Source of the DNA: Candidatus Enterococcus myersii
Lineage (GTDB): Bacteria > Bacillota > Bacilli > Lactobacillales > Enterococcaceae
Assembly: GCF_017316025.1 (NCBI RefSeq)
Contig: NZ_JAFLVT010000013.1
Span: 1-64,000, forward strand
Length of the DNA: 64,000 nt
Reading direction: 5' to 3'
The notes under the pieces were generated by a model, which ran no database searches, was not told the origin of the DNA, and saw nothing but the letters and a program-made list of their open reading frames with translations. Both the position numbers and the translations under genes were made by a program. This document shows positions 8,541 to 17,703 of this stretch, one piece after another; positions within the stretch are counted from its first letter, which is position 1, and the number at the start of each line of letters is the position of its first letter.

Positions 8541-9746
8541 ATGCCAACAACAACAAGAAAACAACACATTGAAGAATTTATTGCAACGCATTTACCAACT
8601 TATCAAGAACTTGCGTTAGATATTCATCAGCATCCCGAAGTCAGTAATTATGAATTTTATTCTTCAGATGTTTTAATTCGACAATTGGAAAAAGAAGGAT
8701 TTTCTGTCAAAAAAGATGTCGCCGGACACCGAACAGGATTTGACGCCCGCTTTACTGCAGGAAAACCTGGACCCGTGATTGTTTTTTTAGCTGAATTTGA
8801 TGCGTTAGCTGGAATTGGTCATGCTTGTGGACACAATCTTTTTGGAACCTATTCTGTTTTAGCTGCGAGTGCATTGAAAGATTTGATTGCAGATTTTGGT
8901 GGCGAAATTCGCGTTTATGGTACACCTGGTGAAGAAGGGGGCGAAAATGGTTCAGCGAAGGGAAGTTTTGTGCGAGATGGTTTCTTTGCTGATGTTGATG
9001 CAGCTTTGTGTGTTCACCCAGCTTACCATTATGGCAAAACGACAGCTTCTTTAGCCAATGATCCTGTCGACATTAAATTTTATGGGCGTGCCTCCCATGC
9101 CGCCGGAGCACCAGAAAAAGGGATTAGTGCCTTAGAAGCATTATTACAAGTTTCCAATGGAATCAATGGTTTACGTTTGTATTTGCCAAAAGATGTAAAC
9201 ATTCATGGCATTATTACTGATGGCGGACTAGCAGCCAATGTAATTCCTGAATATGCGGCAGGCCGCTTTTATCTGCGGGCTAAAAATCGGAGTACTTTAA
9301 ATGAAGTATATCAAAAGGTAGAAAATGTGGTAAAAGCCGCTGCATTAGCAACTGGAGCGCGCTATGAATTTGGTCTTTTCCAAAATTCAGTCGACGATGT
9401 GATTGTAACTCCAAGTTTTGACGAATTGTTTTTCAACCATTTAGCCCAATTGAATATTCCAACTGAGGAAATAGAAACAGAAATACGCACAAGTTTAGGC
9501 TCTTCTGATGTCGGAAATGTTAGTCAAGTTGTTCCAACAATTCAACCGACAGTTTCTATTTCAGATGATTATATCGCCGGTCACTCTGAAGAATTTAAAG
9601 CAGCGGCTAAAAGTGAAAAGGGATTGGCATCTATTGCTATTGCAGCACAACTTCTAGCTCAAACAGCCTTAGATTTATTTGAACAGCCCGAATTATTGGC
9701 TAAAATTAAGGGCGATCATAAAACAAGCTTGGCAAAGGGAAACTAA
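8541..9746 (+). CDS. M20-family metallopeptidase/amidohydrolase of the met operon
   Basis: 401 residues from ATG 8541. GAGGAG at 8527-8532 is 8 nt upstream; an in-frame GTG at 8532 overlaps that ribosome site and is less likely. Metal-site motifs are GHACGHN and GTPGEEGGENGS, with a later FYGRASHAAG segment as in AbgB/hippurate-hydrolase-like M20D enzymes. It probably hydrolyses an N-acyl amino acid or small peptide in the cytoplasm. Position after metNIQ suggests a methionine-containing substrate; as I recall, the pneumococcal met transporter operon also holds an M20 gene. The substrate is unproven. Confidence 0.85.
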   Translation: MPTTTRKQHIEEFIATHLPTYQELALDIHQHPEVSNYEFYSSDVLIRQLEKEGFSVKKDVAGHRTGFDARFTAGKPGPVIVFLAEFDALAGIGHACGHNLFGTYSVLAASALKDLIADFGGEIRVYGTPGEEGGENGSAKGSFVRDGFFADVDAALCVHPAYHYGKTTASLANDPVDIKFYGRASHAAGAPEKGISALEALLQVSNGINGLRLYLPKDVNIHGIITDGGLAANVIPEYAAGRFYLRAKNRSTLNEVYQKVENVVKAAALATGARYEFGLFQNSVDDVIVTPSFDELFFNHLAQLNIPTEEIETEIRTSLGSSDVGNVSQVVPTIQPTVSISDDYIAGHSEEFKAAAKSEKGLASIAIAAQLLAQTALDLFEQPELLAKIKGDHKTSLAKGN

Positions 9747-9763
9747 TTTTTTCTAAATGCGTC

Positions 9764-9802
9764 AAAAAAATCGCGCCCAAAACAACTGGGCACGATTTTT
9801 TT
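9764..9802. terminator. Bidirectional terminator at the end of the met operon
   Basis: AAAAAATCG/CGATTTTTT and GCCCA/TGGGC form a stem with a single bulged C and an 7-nt loop. A/T tracts serve both this operon and the convergent regulator gene. Confidence 0.85.
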
Positions 9803-9804
9803 AT

Positions 9805-10674
9805 TTATAATTCAGAAAAACAGGTGATTAGTAGATGACAAAACATCAGGTCATCCATTTTTTTTAAGTCTAAACCAGTTGCCTCTTGAAATTTATCAAT
9901 CCGATAGCTAATGGTATTACGATGTAAGAATAACGTCTTAGCAGCTGAACTAACATTTCCTTGTGCCTGCCACAAGGCTTCCAAAATGGAAACCATCTCT
10001 GAGTCACTAAACCAGCGGTCATGTAAGTTTTTAAACAACGTAATTTCCCCCATGGTATCTCCAATCAGGTACATAATCGCTGAATTTGAAAGTGTAAAAT
10101 TTTGTTGACTATTGTTCCGATGAGATTGTTGCAAAAAGATTTGGCGTTCGGTTTGAAAATCTATAGCCAATGCTTGGCTGAGCTTGTGGAAGCTTCCGAC
10201 AAAGACTTGACTGTAACAGTTGAAGTCGCTATCCAGCGCTTGAAAAATACCAAACAATTCATCGGTTGAAAAATTTCCAACGTCTTTATTTTCGACTAAA
10301 ATAAAAGTGTCAAAACTAAGCCAAAAACTATCAGAAACAGTTTGGATTATTTCACTTGCTGCATGCTGCCAAGCGGCTTTTTCAAAAGATTTGCCGCTTT
10401 TTACTTTTATTTGCAAAATGCGTACGTATCCTGTGTGACTAGGAATTTCCCCTTTAAATAAGATGCGGTAAAAACGGTGGCTGATGACATCTTTTGGTTC
10501 ACTAATAGTAGGTAAAAATAGCTGCAGCAATTTACGTTCATTTTCATTTAATTGACTGGCAATGAGTAAGGCATATCCTTCTTCAAGGGGGATACAATAA
10601 AATTTTGGATCATCTAGGGCAATGTTACTAAAGCGCGCATCGGGGTAGATTTGTTGGATTTTATCAAAGGTCAT
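9805..10674 (-). CDS. PucR/CdaR-type helix-turn-helix regulator
   Basis: 289 residues from ATG 10674, which has AAAGGAG 7 nt upstream; an upstream in-frame ATG at 10701 has no such site. The last ~60 residues match the PucR-type HTH (GNVSSAAKTLFLHRNTISYR followed by IDKFQEATGLDLKKM). The N-terminal 220 residues match no domain I recognise. Members often activate amino-acid or purine catabolism genes. It converges on the met operon and lies downstream of the MgtC-like gene on the same strand; its target is unknown. Confidence 0.75.
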   Translation of the reverse strand: MTFDKIQQIYPDARFSNIALDDPKFYCIPLEEGYALLIASQLNENERKLLQLFLPTISEPKDVISHRFYRILFKGEIPSHTGYVRILQIKVKSGKSFEKAAWQHAASEIIQTVSDSFWLSFDTFILVENKDVGNFSTDELFGIFQALDSDFNCYSQVFVGSFHKLSQALAIDFQTERQIFLQQSHRNNSQQNFTLSNSAIMYLIGDTMGEITLFKNLHDRWFSDSEMVSILEALWQAQGNVSSAAKTLFLHRNTISYRIDKFQEATGLDLKKMDDLMFCHLLITCFSEL

Positions 10675-10729
10675 AATAGACTCCTTTAGTAGTTGGTACA
10701 AATTTTATCGGGAATACATAAAAAGCAAT

Positions 10730-11431
10730 TTATTTGGCTAAAGCGCGGACCGCTATAATATTTTCATTTTGTGCTAAACCATCGATAATTTCTGCCGATC
10801 TATCTGCACTAATAAAAGCAATGACATAATTTTTTCTGAAAATTTTGATTTCGTCTTGGGTATCCACATAGTAATCGGTCGTAATAGCTTTTATCCCGCG
10901 ACTTTTGAAAAATTCATGAATAAAAGGTTCAGCTTCATCTGGATGAATATATTTAATTTGAAAATTTTTGTTTGTCGGGACATGGACGATTTTTTTTAGC
11001 AATACCAAAACTGCAATGACCGCGATAAAACTAAGTAAGGCAATGGCATAATACCCCATGCCGATGGCAAGACCTAATCCTGCAGTCGCCCAAAGCGAGG
11101 CAGCAGTAGTTAACCCGCGAATGGAATGGTGGGTAACAACAATTGTCCCAGCTCCTAAAAAACCAATACCACTAACCACTTGCGCGATTAAACGCGCCTG
11201 GTCCGCCCGGATTACAGTTGCGATTTGCGGATTATTTTTAGCAAAGATAACGGCTTGGGCGGCAATTTCTTGCTGCATCATGGCAATGATACACGCCCCG
11301 ATTCCAACTAAAATATGGGTCCGCATTCCCGCTGGCCGATTTTTTTGTTCGCGATCAAAACCAATAATGCCACTGGTTAAAATCACTAAAGCAAGACGAC
11401 ATAAAATTTCCCCCACACTAACACGAAACAT
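10730..11431 (-). CDS. MgtC/SapB-family membrane protein
   Basis: 233 residues from ATG 11431 with AAAGGAGGAG upstream. It shows the family signature GIIGFDREQKNRPAGMRTH, VSGIGFLGAGTIV and GLTTAASLWATAGLGLAIG, about five membrane segments, and a cytosolic C-terminal domain (about 150-233). In pathogens MgtC is linked to growth in low magnesium and to ATP synthase inhibition; in other bacteria the role is unclear. A good minus-strand promoter lies about 115 bp upstream. Confidence 0.85.
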   Translation of the reverse strand: MFRVSVGEILCRLALVILTSGIIGFDREQKNRPAGMRTHILVGIGACIIAMMQQEIAAQAVIFAKNNPQIATVIRADQARLIAQVVSGIGFLGAGTIVVTHHSIRGLTTAASLWATAGLGLAIGMGYYAIALLSFIAVIAVLVLLKKIVHVPTNKNFQIKYIHPDEAEPFIHEFFKSRGIKAITTDYYVDTQDEIKIFRKNYVIAFISADRSAEIIDGLAQNENIIAVRALAK

Positions 11432-11547
11432 GAGCTCTCCTCCTTTACAATAATGAGCAACTGCCAAAAGCAGTCTTTACAAGCTGAAATGAAAGGAATA
11501 AATGACAATAGCATTTTTTGGCTAAAACCTGCAGTAGCTTCTCTTCC

Positions 11548-11576
11548 ACTATAATCTTCTGGCAAAAATTCCGCAA
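11548..11576 (-). promoter_or_regulatory. Promoter of the MgtC/SapB gene
   Basis: Read on the minus strand: TTGCGG (11576-11571), 17-bp spacer, TATAGT (11553-11548). Confidence 0.55.
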
Positions 11577-11662
11577 ATAAAATTCTGACCTTAGCAAAAA
11601 AAGAGTTTTTAGATAATTGAAAGTTTATACAAAAGCCTTTTGAATCTTATTATTTAATTGCT

Positions 11663-11690
11663 TGTAACATGTTACGGGAAATGTAACATG
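11663..11690. promoter_or_regulatory. Palindrome and direct repeat, candidate operator of the agmatine cluster
   Basis: GTAACATGTTAC (11664-11675) is a perfect 12-bp palindrome, and its half TGTAACATG recurs at 11682-11690 exactly 19 bp downstream. It sits about 140 bp before ptcA. It could bind the RpiR regulator encoded at the end of the cluster or another factor; this is inference from position. Confidence 0.45.
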
Positions 11691-11825
11691 TTTTCTTTAT
11701 CACAAGTTGCATTCTAAAACTTTGAAAACCCTTTCTAAAATCTTGGTGTCACGCTATGCTGAGTATGTCAAAAGCATTACTCGAGTAAAGACAACTATAT
11801 TAATTATCTAAAGGAGCGTTATACC

Positions 11826-12860
11826 ATGCAAAAAAGAGATTTTATCGACACAAATGATTTTACTAAAGCAGAAATTGAATATTTAATCGCATTAGCCTTA
11901 AAAATTAAAGATAGTATCAAACATGGGCATTATCCTTTGCTACTTAAAAATAAAACATTGGGGATGATTTTTGAACAATCTTCTACCCGTACGCGTGTAT
12001 CTTTTGAAACTGCAATGACACAACTGGGGGGACATGCGCAATACTTAGCCCCTGGTCAAATTCAATTAGGTGGACACGAAAGTCTAGCTGATACAGCTCG
12101 GGTATTATCTCGCTTAGTAGATATTTTAATGGCACGAGTAGAACGTCATGAATCTGTTGTTGCACTTGCCAAAGATGCGACAATTCCAGTTATTAATGGA
12201 ATGAGTGATTATAACCACCCAACTCAAGAATTAGGCGACATTATCACGATGACAGAACATCTACCAGCTGGTAAAAAATTGTCTGACTGTAAAATTGTGT
12301 TTGTTGGCGATGCAACGCAAGTTTGTGTTTCAACAATGTTTATGGCCACAAAAATGGGAATGGACTTTGTTCAATTTGGGCCTAAAGGGTTCCAAATTAA
12401 AGAAGAAACGTTGGCGATTGGCAAATCCAATGCCCAAAAATCTGGTGGTAGCGTATTAATCACAGAAGATGCTGATGAAGCGTTAAAAGATGCTGATTTT
12501 GTTTACACCGATGTTTGGTATGGCTTGTATGAAGCAGAATTATCAGAAGAAGAGCGGATGAATGTTTTCTATCCTAAATATCAAGTCAATGATGAATTAA
12601 TGGCTAAAGCTGCACCAGATGCTAAATTTTTACATTGCTTGCCTGCCACACGTGGTGAAGAGGTTACGGATGAAGTATTAGATGGCAGTCAATCGGTTGT
12701 TTTAGATGAAGCCGAAAATCGTTTGACAGCAATGCGGGCATTATTAGTTTATTTCTTAAATCCTTATTTGGATTATGCCGATGATGCATTGGCTGCTAAA
12801 TTTGATGGCGAATTGCAATACATGTTGCAACCAAAACGTCAATTAGAACGTAAAGACTAG
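11826..12860 (+). CDS. ptcA: Putrescine carbamoyltransferase
   Basis: 344 residues. It cleaves N-carbamoylputrescine with phosphate to putrescine and carbamoyl phosphate. The carbamoyl-phosphate site is [10 protein letters not shown] and the second site [30 protein letters not shown] and [16 protein letters not shown] match the putrescine-specific family rather than ornithine transcarbamylase, as does the C-terminal helical tail that stabilises the trimer. It is the first gene of the agmatine cluster. Ribosome site AAAGGAGCG precedes the ATG. Confidence 0.93.
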   Translation: MQKRDFIDTNDFTKAEIEYLIALALKIKDSIKHGHYPLLLKNKTLGMIFEQSSTRTRVSFETAMTQLGGHAQYLAPGQIQLGGHESLADTARVLSRLVDILMARVERHESVVALAKDATIPVINGMSDYNHPTQELGDIITMTEHLPAGKKLSDCKIVFVGDATQVCVSTMFMATKMGMDFVQFGPKGFQIKEETLAIGKSNAQKSGGSVLITEDADEALKDADFVYTDVWYGLYEAELSEEERMNVFYPKYQVNDELMAKAAPDAKFLHCLPATRGEEVTDEVLDGSQSVVLDEAENRLTAMRALLVYFLNPYLDYADDALAAKFDGELQYMLQPKRQLERKD

Positions 12861-12882
12861 TAAGCTTTCTGAAATTTGAAAA

Positions 12883-12939
12883 GCTGTGACAAACTTGACG
12901 TACTTTCATATAAACTGCGTCAAGTTTGCAGCAGTTTTT
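12883..12939 (+). promoter_or_regulatory. Hairpin between ptcA and the antiporter gene
   Basis: CAAACTTGACG (12890-12900) pairs perfectly with CGTCAAGTTTG (12918-12928). GCTG (12883) and CAGC (12929) can extend the stem past a 3-nt bulge, and TTTTT follows. It resembles a leaky terminator or an RNA-processing/stability element that would lower expression after ptcA. Confidence 0.55.
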
Positions 12940-12969
12940 CATCTTTGGCTCATTGAAAGGAGCACGATT

Positions 12970-14358
12970 ATGAAGGAAAAGAAAAAGTTTCGTCTTTTTG
13001 ATGCGGTCTTAATGGCCGTAGTTGTTATTCTAGTAGTAGAGTCTGCCGCGCCGGCCGCTGCAATCGGTTCTTCGCAATTTTTCTGGTGGGGCTTATTGTT
13101 AATTTTATTTTTCCTACCCTACGGTTTAATCTCCGCAGAACTTGGTACCACTTATGATGACGAAGGCGGCATTTACGATTGGGTAAAAAAAGCCTATGGT
13201 CGTCGTTGGGGAGCTCGAGTAGCTTGGTTTTATTGGATTAACTTTCCAATTTGGATGGCAAGCCTTGCAGTTTTGTTCCAAGAAGTTTTAAGCCAAATTT
13301 TTCAACTACAGTTAAGCACACCGGTTTTAATTTTAATTCAGTTGATTTTCATTTGGTTTGTAACGATTATCAGCTGCTATCCTGTTAGTGATAGTAAATG
13401 GATTTTAAATTTAGCGGCTTTTGCTAAAGTGGCAATTATGGTTTGTTTGGGAATCTTAGGGATTTACCATGCCATGACTAAAGGGATGGCAAATGATTTT
13501 TCTGGTGCGGCTTTGTTACCAAAATTTGATATTCAAAATTTAAGCTTTTTATCCGTGATTTTATTTAACTTCTTGGGTTTTGAAGTAGTAACTACTTTAG
13601 CAAGTGATATGGATAATCCTAAAAAGCAAATTCCCCAAGCAATTATTTATGGCGGAATTCTAATTGCCTTTTTCTATTTGTTTGCCGCTTTTGGAATGGG
13701 GGCAGCTGTACCAGCAGATCAACTTTCCGCTTCCGGGGGATTAATTGATAGTTTTATTTTATTAGTTGGCGGATTAAATCCATTTGTAGTGATTATTGGC
13801 ATCTTATTTATGTACACGCTTGCTGCTAATCTTATTTCATGGGCATTAGGGGTAAACTATGTTGCTTTATATGCGGCTAAAAATCAAGATATGCCAGCCA
13901 TTTTTGCAAAAGAAAATCCTAAAAATGATATGCCAGTGGGAGCTTCAGTCGTCAATGGTGTCATTGCCTCGATTTTGGTTGTTGCCGCACCGTTTATTCC
14001 AAACGAAAATATTTTTTGGGCCTTCTTTTCATTAAATGTCGTAGCCTTATTACTTTCTTATATTATGATGTTTCCAGCCTTTTTAAAATTACGAAAAATT
14101 GATCCTAATGCTGTTCGTCCTTTTAAAGTCCCTGGACCAAACTGGTTAATGAAAATTATGACCTTTGTCCCAATGATTTTATTAATTATTACGTTAATTT
14201 TTTCTATCGTGCCCCTAGATGGTAGTGCCGCGGAAATGAATGCTAAAATACCTGTTTTAATCGGTACGATTTTGGCTTTTGTTATTGGGGAAATCGTAAT
14301 CCGATATTCAGCAAAAGAAAAACATGGAAAAGGAGTCATTACAGATGAAAACAATTGA
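12970..14358 (+). CDS. aguD: Agmatine/putrescine antiporter (APC family)
   Basis: 462 residues from ATG 12970 with AAAGGAGC upstream; the frame is open further back, but only through the hairpin region. About twelve membrane segments are visible. The N-terminal region has the APC-family pattern [18 protein letters not shown]. It would exchange external agmatine for internal putrescine, driving the pathway without net energy cost. The gene overlaps the following agmatine deiminase gene by 14 nt. Confidence 0.88.
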   Translation: MKEKKKFRLFDAVLMAVVVILVVESAAPAAAIGSSQFFWWGLLLILFFLPYGLISAELGTTYDDEGGIYDWVKKAYGRRWGARVAWFYWINFPIWMASLAVLFQEVLSQIFQLQLSTPVLILIQLIFIWFVTIISCYPVSDSKWILNLAAFAKVAIMVCLGILGIYHAMTKGMANDFSGAALLPKFDIQNLSFLSVILFNFLGFEVVTTLASDMDNPKKQIPQAIIYGGILIAFFYLFAAFGMGAAVPADQLSASGGLIDSFILLVGGLNPFVVIIGILFMYTLAANLISWALGVNYVALYAAKNQDMPAIFAKENPKNDMPVGASVVNGVIASILVVAAPFIPNENIFWAFFSLNVVALLLSYIMMFPAFLKLRKIDPNAVRPFKVPGPNWLMKIMTFVPMILLIITLIFSIVPLDGSAAEMNAKIPVLIGTILAFVIGEIVIRYSAKEKHGKGVITDENN

Positions 14359-15445
14359 TAGCTCACCACGTCAAGATGGATTTAAAATGCCTGGAGAATT
14401 TGCACCACATGAAGGAGTTTACATGTTATGGCCACAACGTCCGGATAACTGGCGTGATGGTGGCAAGCCTGCCCAACAGGCTTTTGTCGAAGTAGCCAAA
14501 GCAATTGCGGAATTTGAAGTTGTAACCATGGGAGTAAATTTCGATCAGTACAATAATGCACGGCATATGTTACCTGACAATATTCGCGTAGTAGAAATTG
14601 CAAGTGATGATTCTTGGGTAAGAGATTGCGGACCAACTTTTGTAACCAACGGCAAAGGCGAGACCCGTGGAGTAGATTGGACGTTTAACGCATGGGGTGG
14701 TTTAGTAGATGGGCTGTATTTTCCATGGGATAAAGATGATCAAGTCGCTCAAAAAATTTGTGAGAATGAATGGAAAGATCGCTATCGATTAAATGATTTC
14801 GTTTTAGAAGGTGGTTCAATCCATGTGGATGGTGAAGGTACGTTAATTACGACAGAAGAATGCTTGTTATCAGAAGGACGCAATCCACAATTGTCTAAAG
14901 AACAGATTGAGAATATTTTAAAAGAATATTTGAATATTGAAAAAGTGATTTGGTTAAAACGTGGTATTTATTTAGATGAAACAAATGGCCATGTTGATAA
15001 TATTGCCAATTTTGTGGCACCTGGTGAAATTGCTTTGGCCTGGACAGATGATAAGAATGATCCACAATATGAAATTTCAAAAGAATGCTTGGATATTTTA
15101 GAAAATGAAACAGATGCCAAAGGACGTAAAATCAATGTGACCAAATTATATGTTCCAAAACCAATTTTAATTAATGAAGAAGAAAGTGGTGGTGTTGACG
15201 CGGTAGATGGCACTCTGCCACGACAAGTGGGCGATCGTCTAGCAGCTAGTTATGTGAATTACTATACTGCAAATGGCGGCATTATTTATCCGTTATTTGG
15301 AGATGCAATGGATGAAAAGGCCAAAGAAACTTTACAAGCATTATATCCAGATCGTAAAATCGTTGGTGTTTACGCCCGTGAAATCTTATTAGGTGGTGGG
15401 AATATCCACTGTATTACGCAACAAATTCCTAAAGGGGAGGCATAA
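14345..15445 (+). CDS. aguA: Agmatine deiminase
   Basis: 366 residues from ATG 14345, with AAAGGAG at 14328-14334 inside the antiporter gene. It converts agmatine to N-carbamoylputrescine and ammonia. The catalytic set is complete: [10 protein letters not shown] (Asp), [13 protein letters not shown] (Glu), ETNGHVDN with His 216, and the nucleophile Cys 356 in [10 protein letters not shown]. It is the guanidine-modifying (pentein) fold. It lies 2 nt before the carbamate kinase gene. Confidence 0.94.
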   Translation: MKTIDSSPRQDGFKMPGEFAPHEGVYMLWPQRPDNWRDGGKPAQQAFVEVAKAIAEFEVVTMGVNFDQYNNARHMLPDNIRVVEIASDDSWVRDCGPTFVTNGKGETRGVDWTFNAWGGLVDGLYFPWDKDDQVAQKICENEWKDRYRLNDFVLEGGSIHVDGEGTLITTEECLLSEGRNPQLSKEQIENILKEYLNIEKVIWLKRGIYLDETNGHVDNIANFVAPGEIALAWTDDKNDPQYEISKECLDILENETDAKGRKINVTKLYVPKPILINEEESGGVDAVDGTLPRQVGDRLAASYVNYYTANGGIIYPLFGDAMDEKAKETLQALYPDRKIVGVYAREILLGGGNIHCITQQIPKGEA

Positions 15446-15447
15446 TA

Positions 15448-16434
15448 ATGACAAAAACAGTTGTCGTCGCTTTAGGAGGTAATGCTATTTTAACTGACGA
15501 TCCAACTGCAACGGGACAACAAAAAGCATTGGCAAAAACTGCAACTGCTTTGATTAGTTTAGTTGTAGCTGGCTACAAAGTAGTGATTTCTCATGGCAAT
15601 GGTCCACAAGTAGGAAATTTATTATTACAGCAAAAAGCAGCCGCTTCCCCGGAAAATCCAGAAATGCCATTGGATACGAGTGTTGCCATGACACAAGGCA
15701 GCATTGGGTATTGGTTAACACAAGCTTTGGATAATGAATTAAAAAAAAGAGGACTAGAAAAGCCCGTTGCAGCGCTTTTAACGCAAGTTATCGTAGCAGC
15801 GGAGGATCCGGGATTTGTTAATCCTACTAAACCAGTAGGCCCATTTTTGACAGCCGAAAAAGCGCAAGCTGAAATGAAAATCAGCGACGCCGTATACAAA
15901 GAAGATGCCGGTCGCGGTTGGCGTAAAGTTGTTGCTTCACCTAAACCGATTGGAATCGTTGAAGCTGAAACGATTAAAGCTTTGGTTGCAACGGATACTT
16001 TAGTTGTAGCAGGTGGTGGTGGCGGTATTCCCGTCATTACAACAGCTGCGGGACTAGTTGGTGTAGAAGCAGTCATTGATAAAGATTTTGCCTCTGAAAA
16101 AATCGCCGAAATCGTTGCCGCCGATGAGCTAATCATTTTAACTGGTGTACCTAATGTTGCGGTTCACTTTAATACACCGGAGCAAAAAAATCTCGCTACA
16201 GTGGATATTGAAACTTTAGAAACGTATAAAAAAGCTGGCGAGTTTGCTCCAGGGAGTATGTTGCCAAAAGTGGAAGCCGCCTTAGCCTTTGTCAAAGCAC
16301 AACCAAATGCCAGAGCTGTGATTACCTCTTTAGATAATTTAGATGCGTTATTAAATGAAGATGCCGGTACGATTATTTATGGCAATCAAAATTTAGAACA
16401 AAAAAGTCATTTAAAAGATTTCATCACCAATTAA
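15448..16434 (+). CDS. aguC: Carbamate kinase of the agmatine pathway
   Basis: 328 residues; GGGGAGG precedes the ATG. It transfers phosphate from carbamoyl phosphate to ADP, yielding ATP, CO2 and ammonia. Family motifs are VVALGGNAIL, VISHGNGPQVGNLLLQ, GRGWRKVVASPKP, VVAGGGGGIPV and VIDKDFASE. Context assigns it to agmatine rather than arginine use, since no arcA or arcB is nearby. Confidence 0.93.
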   Translation: MTKTVVVALGGNAILTDDPTATGQQKALAKTATALISLVVAGYKVVISHGNGPQVGNLLLQQKAAASPENPEMPLDTSVAMTQGSIGYWLTQALDNELKKRGLEKPVAALLTQVIVAAEDPGFVNPTKPVGPFLTAEKAQAEMKISDAVYKEDAGRGWRKVVASPKPIGIVEAETIKALVATDTLVVAGGGGGIPVITTAAGLVGVEAVIDKDFASEKIAEIVAADELIILTGVPNVAVHFNTPEQKNLATVDIETLETYKKAGEFAPGSMLPKVEAALAFVKAQPNARAVITSLDNLDALLNEDAGTIIYGNQNLEQKSHLKDFITN

Positions 16435-16441
16435 ACCAAAG

Positions 16442-16473
16442 AAAAAAGTCGAGCCAAAAGGGTCGGCTTTTTC
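16442..16473 (+). terminator. Terminator after carbamate kinase
   Basis: AAAAAGTCGAGCC pairs with GGGTCGGCTTTTT through one mismatch and one G-U pair around an AAAA loop, followed by T. It separates the first four genes from the second aguA copy, which therefore may have its own promoter or depend on read-through. Confidence 0.65.
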
Positions 16474-16597
16474 TGACAAAAAATAAAAATCAGATTGTAG
16501 CTGTGGTATATTTAAAGTGCAGTGAAAAATCAGTTGTTTCAATAAATAAGGATAAAATTATTCAATTAAAGTAAGCAAAATAAAGGAGGAAGCTTTG

Positions 16598-17695
16598 ATG
16601 TTAGTAGAAACTTCACCAAGGCGAGATGGTTTTCAAATAATACCGGAATGGTTACCCCATAATGAATGTTATCTGATTTGGCCAGAACGTACGGATAATT
16701 GGCGTTTAGGAGGAAAACCAGCCCAAAAAATTTACCAACAGGTGGCAGAAGCGATTAGTCGTTTTGAAAATGTTACGGTATTGGTTTCAAAGCAACAATT
16801 TCTAAATGCCCGTCACCAGTTACCTAATCATATTCGCGTTGTCGAAATGAGTAATGATGATGCCTGGTTAAAAGATACAGGGCCCGTATTGGTTATGAAT
16901 GCTGTAGGAAAACTACGCGGAGTTGATTTTCGTTTTAATGCGTGGGGCGGACTTTTAGATGGTTTATTCTTTCCCTGGGACCAAGATGATTTACTAGCGC
17001 GTAAACTTTGTGATTTAGAGCGAATTGATTATTATCAATTAAAAGACTTTGTTTTAGAAGGCTGTTCAATTCATACTGATGGAGAGGGCACGCTTTTTGC
17101 AACAGAAGAATGTTTATTATCAGAAGGGCGCAATCCTCAACTGAAAAAACAAGCAATTGAAGAAATTTTAAAAGAGTATTGTGGGATTGAAAAAATTGTC
17201 TGGTTTCCCAGAGGTTTTTTTCTAGATGAAACAAATGGCGATATTGATAATTTGTTAAATGTTGTGCGGCCGGGAGAAGTTGTTTTAACTTGGTGTGAAG
17301 ACAAAAAAGATCCGATGTATGAAATTACCCGCGAAGCAGAAGCGGTGTTGCAAAGCCAAAGGGATGCACGGGGAAGAAAATTTACGATACATAAATTGGA
17401 ATTGCCAAAATCTTTGTATATTACTAATGAAGAGGCTGCCGGTGTTGATCCGGTCAATGGCATGTTGCCCCGCTTTGCCGGCGATCGTTTAACGGCAACG
17501 TATGTTAGTTATTACACAGCCAATAATGGCATTGTTTTTCCTCTTTTTGATGATCCTAACGACCAAAAGGCCGAAAAATTATTACGAGAACTTTATCCAG
17601 GATATGAAATCATTGGCGTACAAGCACGGGAAATTTTACTTGGTGGTGGTAATATTCACTGTATTGCCCAGGGCATACCACAACATGAAAGGTGA
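16598..17695 (+). CDS. Agmatine deiminase paralogue lacking the catalytic His
   Basis: 365 residues from ATG 16598 with AAAGGAGG 7 nt upstream. It aligns end to end with the first deiminase, keeping [25 protein letters not shown] and the nucleophile Cys 355 in [10 protein letters not shown]. At the active site, however, ETNGHVDN has become ETNGDIDN (codon GAT 17240-17242, residue 215), so the catalytic His is Asp. WVRDCGP has also become WLKDTGP. Such a protein may be inactive, have changed substrate, or act as a partner or sensor. Listeria carries a similarly placed second copy that is reported not to be functional. No frame disruption is seen, so it is maintained as a gene. Confidence 0.85.
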   Translation: MLVETSPRRDGFQIIPEWLPHNECYLIWPERTDNWRLGGKPAQKIYQQVAEAISRFENVTVLVSKQQFLNARHQLPNHIRVVEMSNDDAWLKDTGPVLVMNAVGKLRGVDFRFNAWGGLLDGLFFPWDQDDLLARKLCDLERIDYYQLKDFVLEGCSIHTDGEGTLFATEECLLSEGRNPQLKKQAIEEILKEYCGIEKIVWFPRGFFLDETNGDIDNLLNVVRPGEVVLTWCEDKKDPMYEITREAEAVLQSQRDARGRKFTIHKLELPKSLYITNEEAAGVDPVNGMLPRFAGDRLTATYVSYYTANNGIVFPLFDDPNDQKAEKLLRELYPGYEIIGVQAREILLGGGNIHCIAQGIPQHER

Positions 17696-17703
17696 GGGAA
17701 GCG

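Larger units (their letters stand above)
11432..11825. other. Divergent regulatory region between mgtC-like gene and agmatine cluster
   Basis: No gene is seen here. It holds the minus-strand promoter (11548-11576), a palindrome plus direct repeat (11663-11690) and a weak cre-like site TGAAAACCCTTTCT (11723-11736, two mismatches). A ptcA promoter is not clear; TTGGTG at 11743 and TATGTC at 11764 have a poor 15-bp spacing. The ptcA ribosome site AAAGGAGCG is at about 11811. Confidence 0.5.

Noticed and set aside
12886-12969. An N-terminal extension of the antiporter reading frame from 12886
   Set aside because: It runs through the intergenic hairpin, has no ribosome site, and the ATG at 12970 has AAAGGAG and starts a typical transporter N-terminus.
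15591-16136. Antisense reading frame of 181 codons in the carbamate kinase gene
   Set aside because: It shadows a well-matched enzyme gene and has Ser/Ala-rich composition typical of reversed coding sequence.
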